Below, in pieces: positions 6,938 to 6,994 of a DNA stretch of 6,994 nt. Source of the DNA: an uncultured Bacteroidales bacterium (GTDB lineage Bacteria > Bacteroidota > Bacteroidia > Bacteroidales > WCHB1-69). How positions within the stretch are numbered: position 1 is the stretch's first letter; every line of letters begins with the position of its first letter. The DNA lies in the NCBI GenBank assembly GCA_937901455.1, contig CALDIA010000044.1:1-6994 (forward strand), given 5' to 3'. The position numbers and the translations under genes were made by a program. A model generated the notes under the pieces. That model was not told where the DNA came from. It saw nothing but the letters and a program-made list of their open reading frames with translations, and did no database searches.

Positions 6938-6994
6938 CAGGTGACCTCTATTTTTACCATTTTCGCGCCATACCTCCAGACCATGCGAGGTCCG

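Noticed and set aside
6949..6956. Plus-strand TATTTTTA resembling a -7 box for a divergent gene leaving the window at the right
   Set aside because: The final G of TAnnTTTG is missing, the nearest TTTG (6919-6922) is 26 bases upstream rather than 19-21, and no coding start can be seen in the remaining 38 bases.
6972..6991. Short inverted repeat ACCTC...GAGGT at the right edge, considered as an operator, attachment site or adapter
   Set aside because: The arm is only 5 bp, no second copy occurs in the window, and it matches no adapter or recombination site that I know.

Overview
The window looks like part of a metagenome contig from a Bacteroidales bacterium, probably Prevotella-like. The evidence is near-universal lack of Shine-Dalgarno sequences, a TAnnTTTG-type promoter box, secreted proteins whose signal peptides end in FGQ, and a PepD-type dipeptidase typical of this group. 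The species cannot be fixed from the sequence alone. Bases 1-15 are not biological: they match the 3' end of the Illumina TruSeq adapter, so the contig really begins at base 16.

Plus strand, left part: a nearly complete aminoacyl-histidine dipeptidase (pepD; only about 12 N-terminal residues missing) is followed by a rho-independent-type hairpin. Next comes a broken gene (1538 to about 1893) with clear pieces of the diacylglycerol/sphingosine-kinase-like lipid kinase family. Its N-terminal and C-terminal parts survive, but the middle with the GGDGT nucleotide-binding motif is gone and the frame changes twice. The frame of its last fragment runs directly into a small two-helix membrane protein gene ending at 2130. 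A strong GC-rich hairpin (2194-2236) closes this plus-strand block.

Minus strand, right part: three genes read leftward as one apparent operon from a promoter-like box at 6930-6937. They encode a secreted 506-residue beta-rich (possibly propeller) protein, a secreted 699-residue M48 zinc metalloprotease with a long C-terminal extension, and a 304-residue probable outer-membrane beta-barrel protein. Gaps between them are only 7 and 3 bases, and a perfect 12-bp hairpin with a U-run follows the last stop. All three carry signal peptides, so the operon probably serves the envelope. By analogy with secreted M48 proteases such as BepA, a role in outer-membrane protein quality control or maturation is possible, but this is inference.

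No tRNA, rRNA, CRISPR array, insertion sequence or phage gene was seen. The most unusual items are the rearranged lipid-kinase remnant and the uncharacterised protease/barrel/propeller operon.
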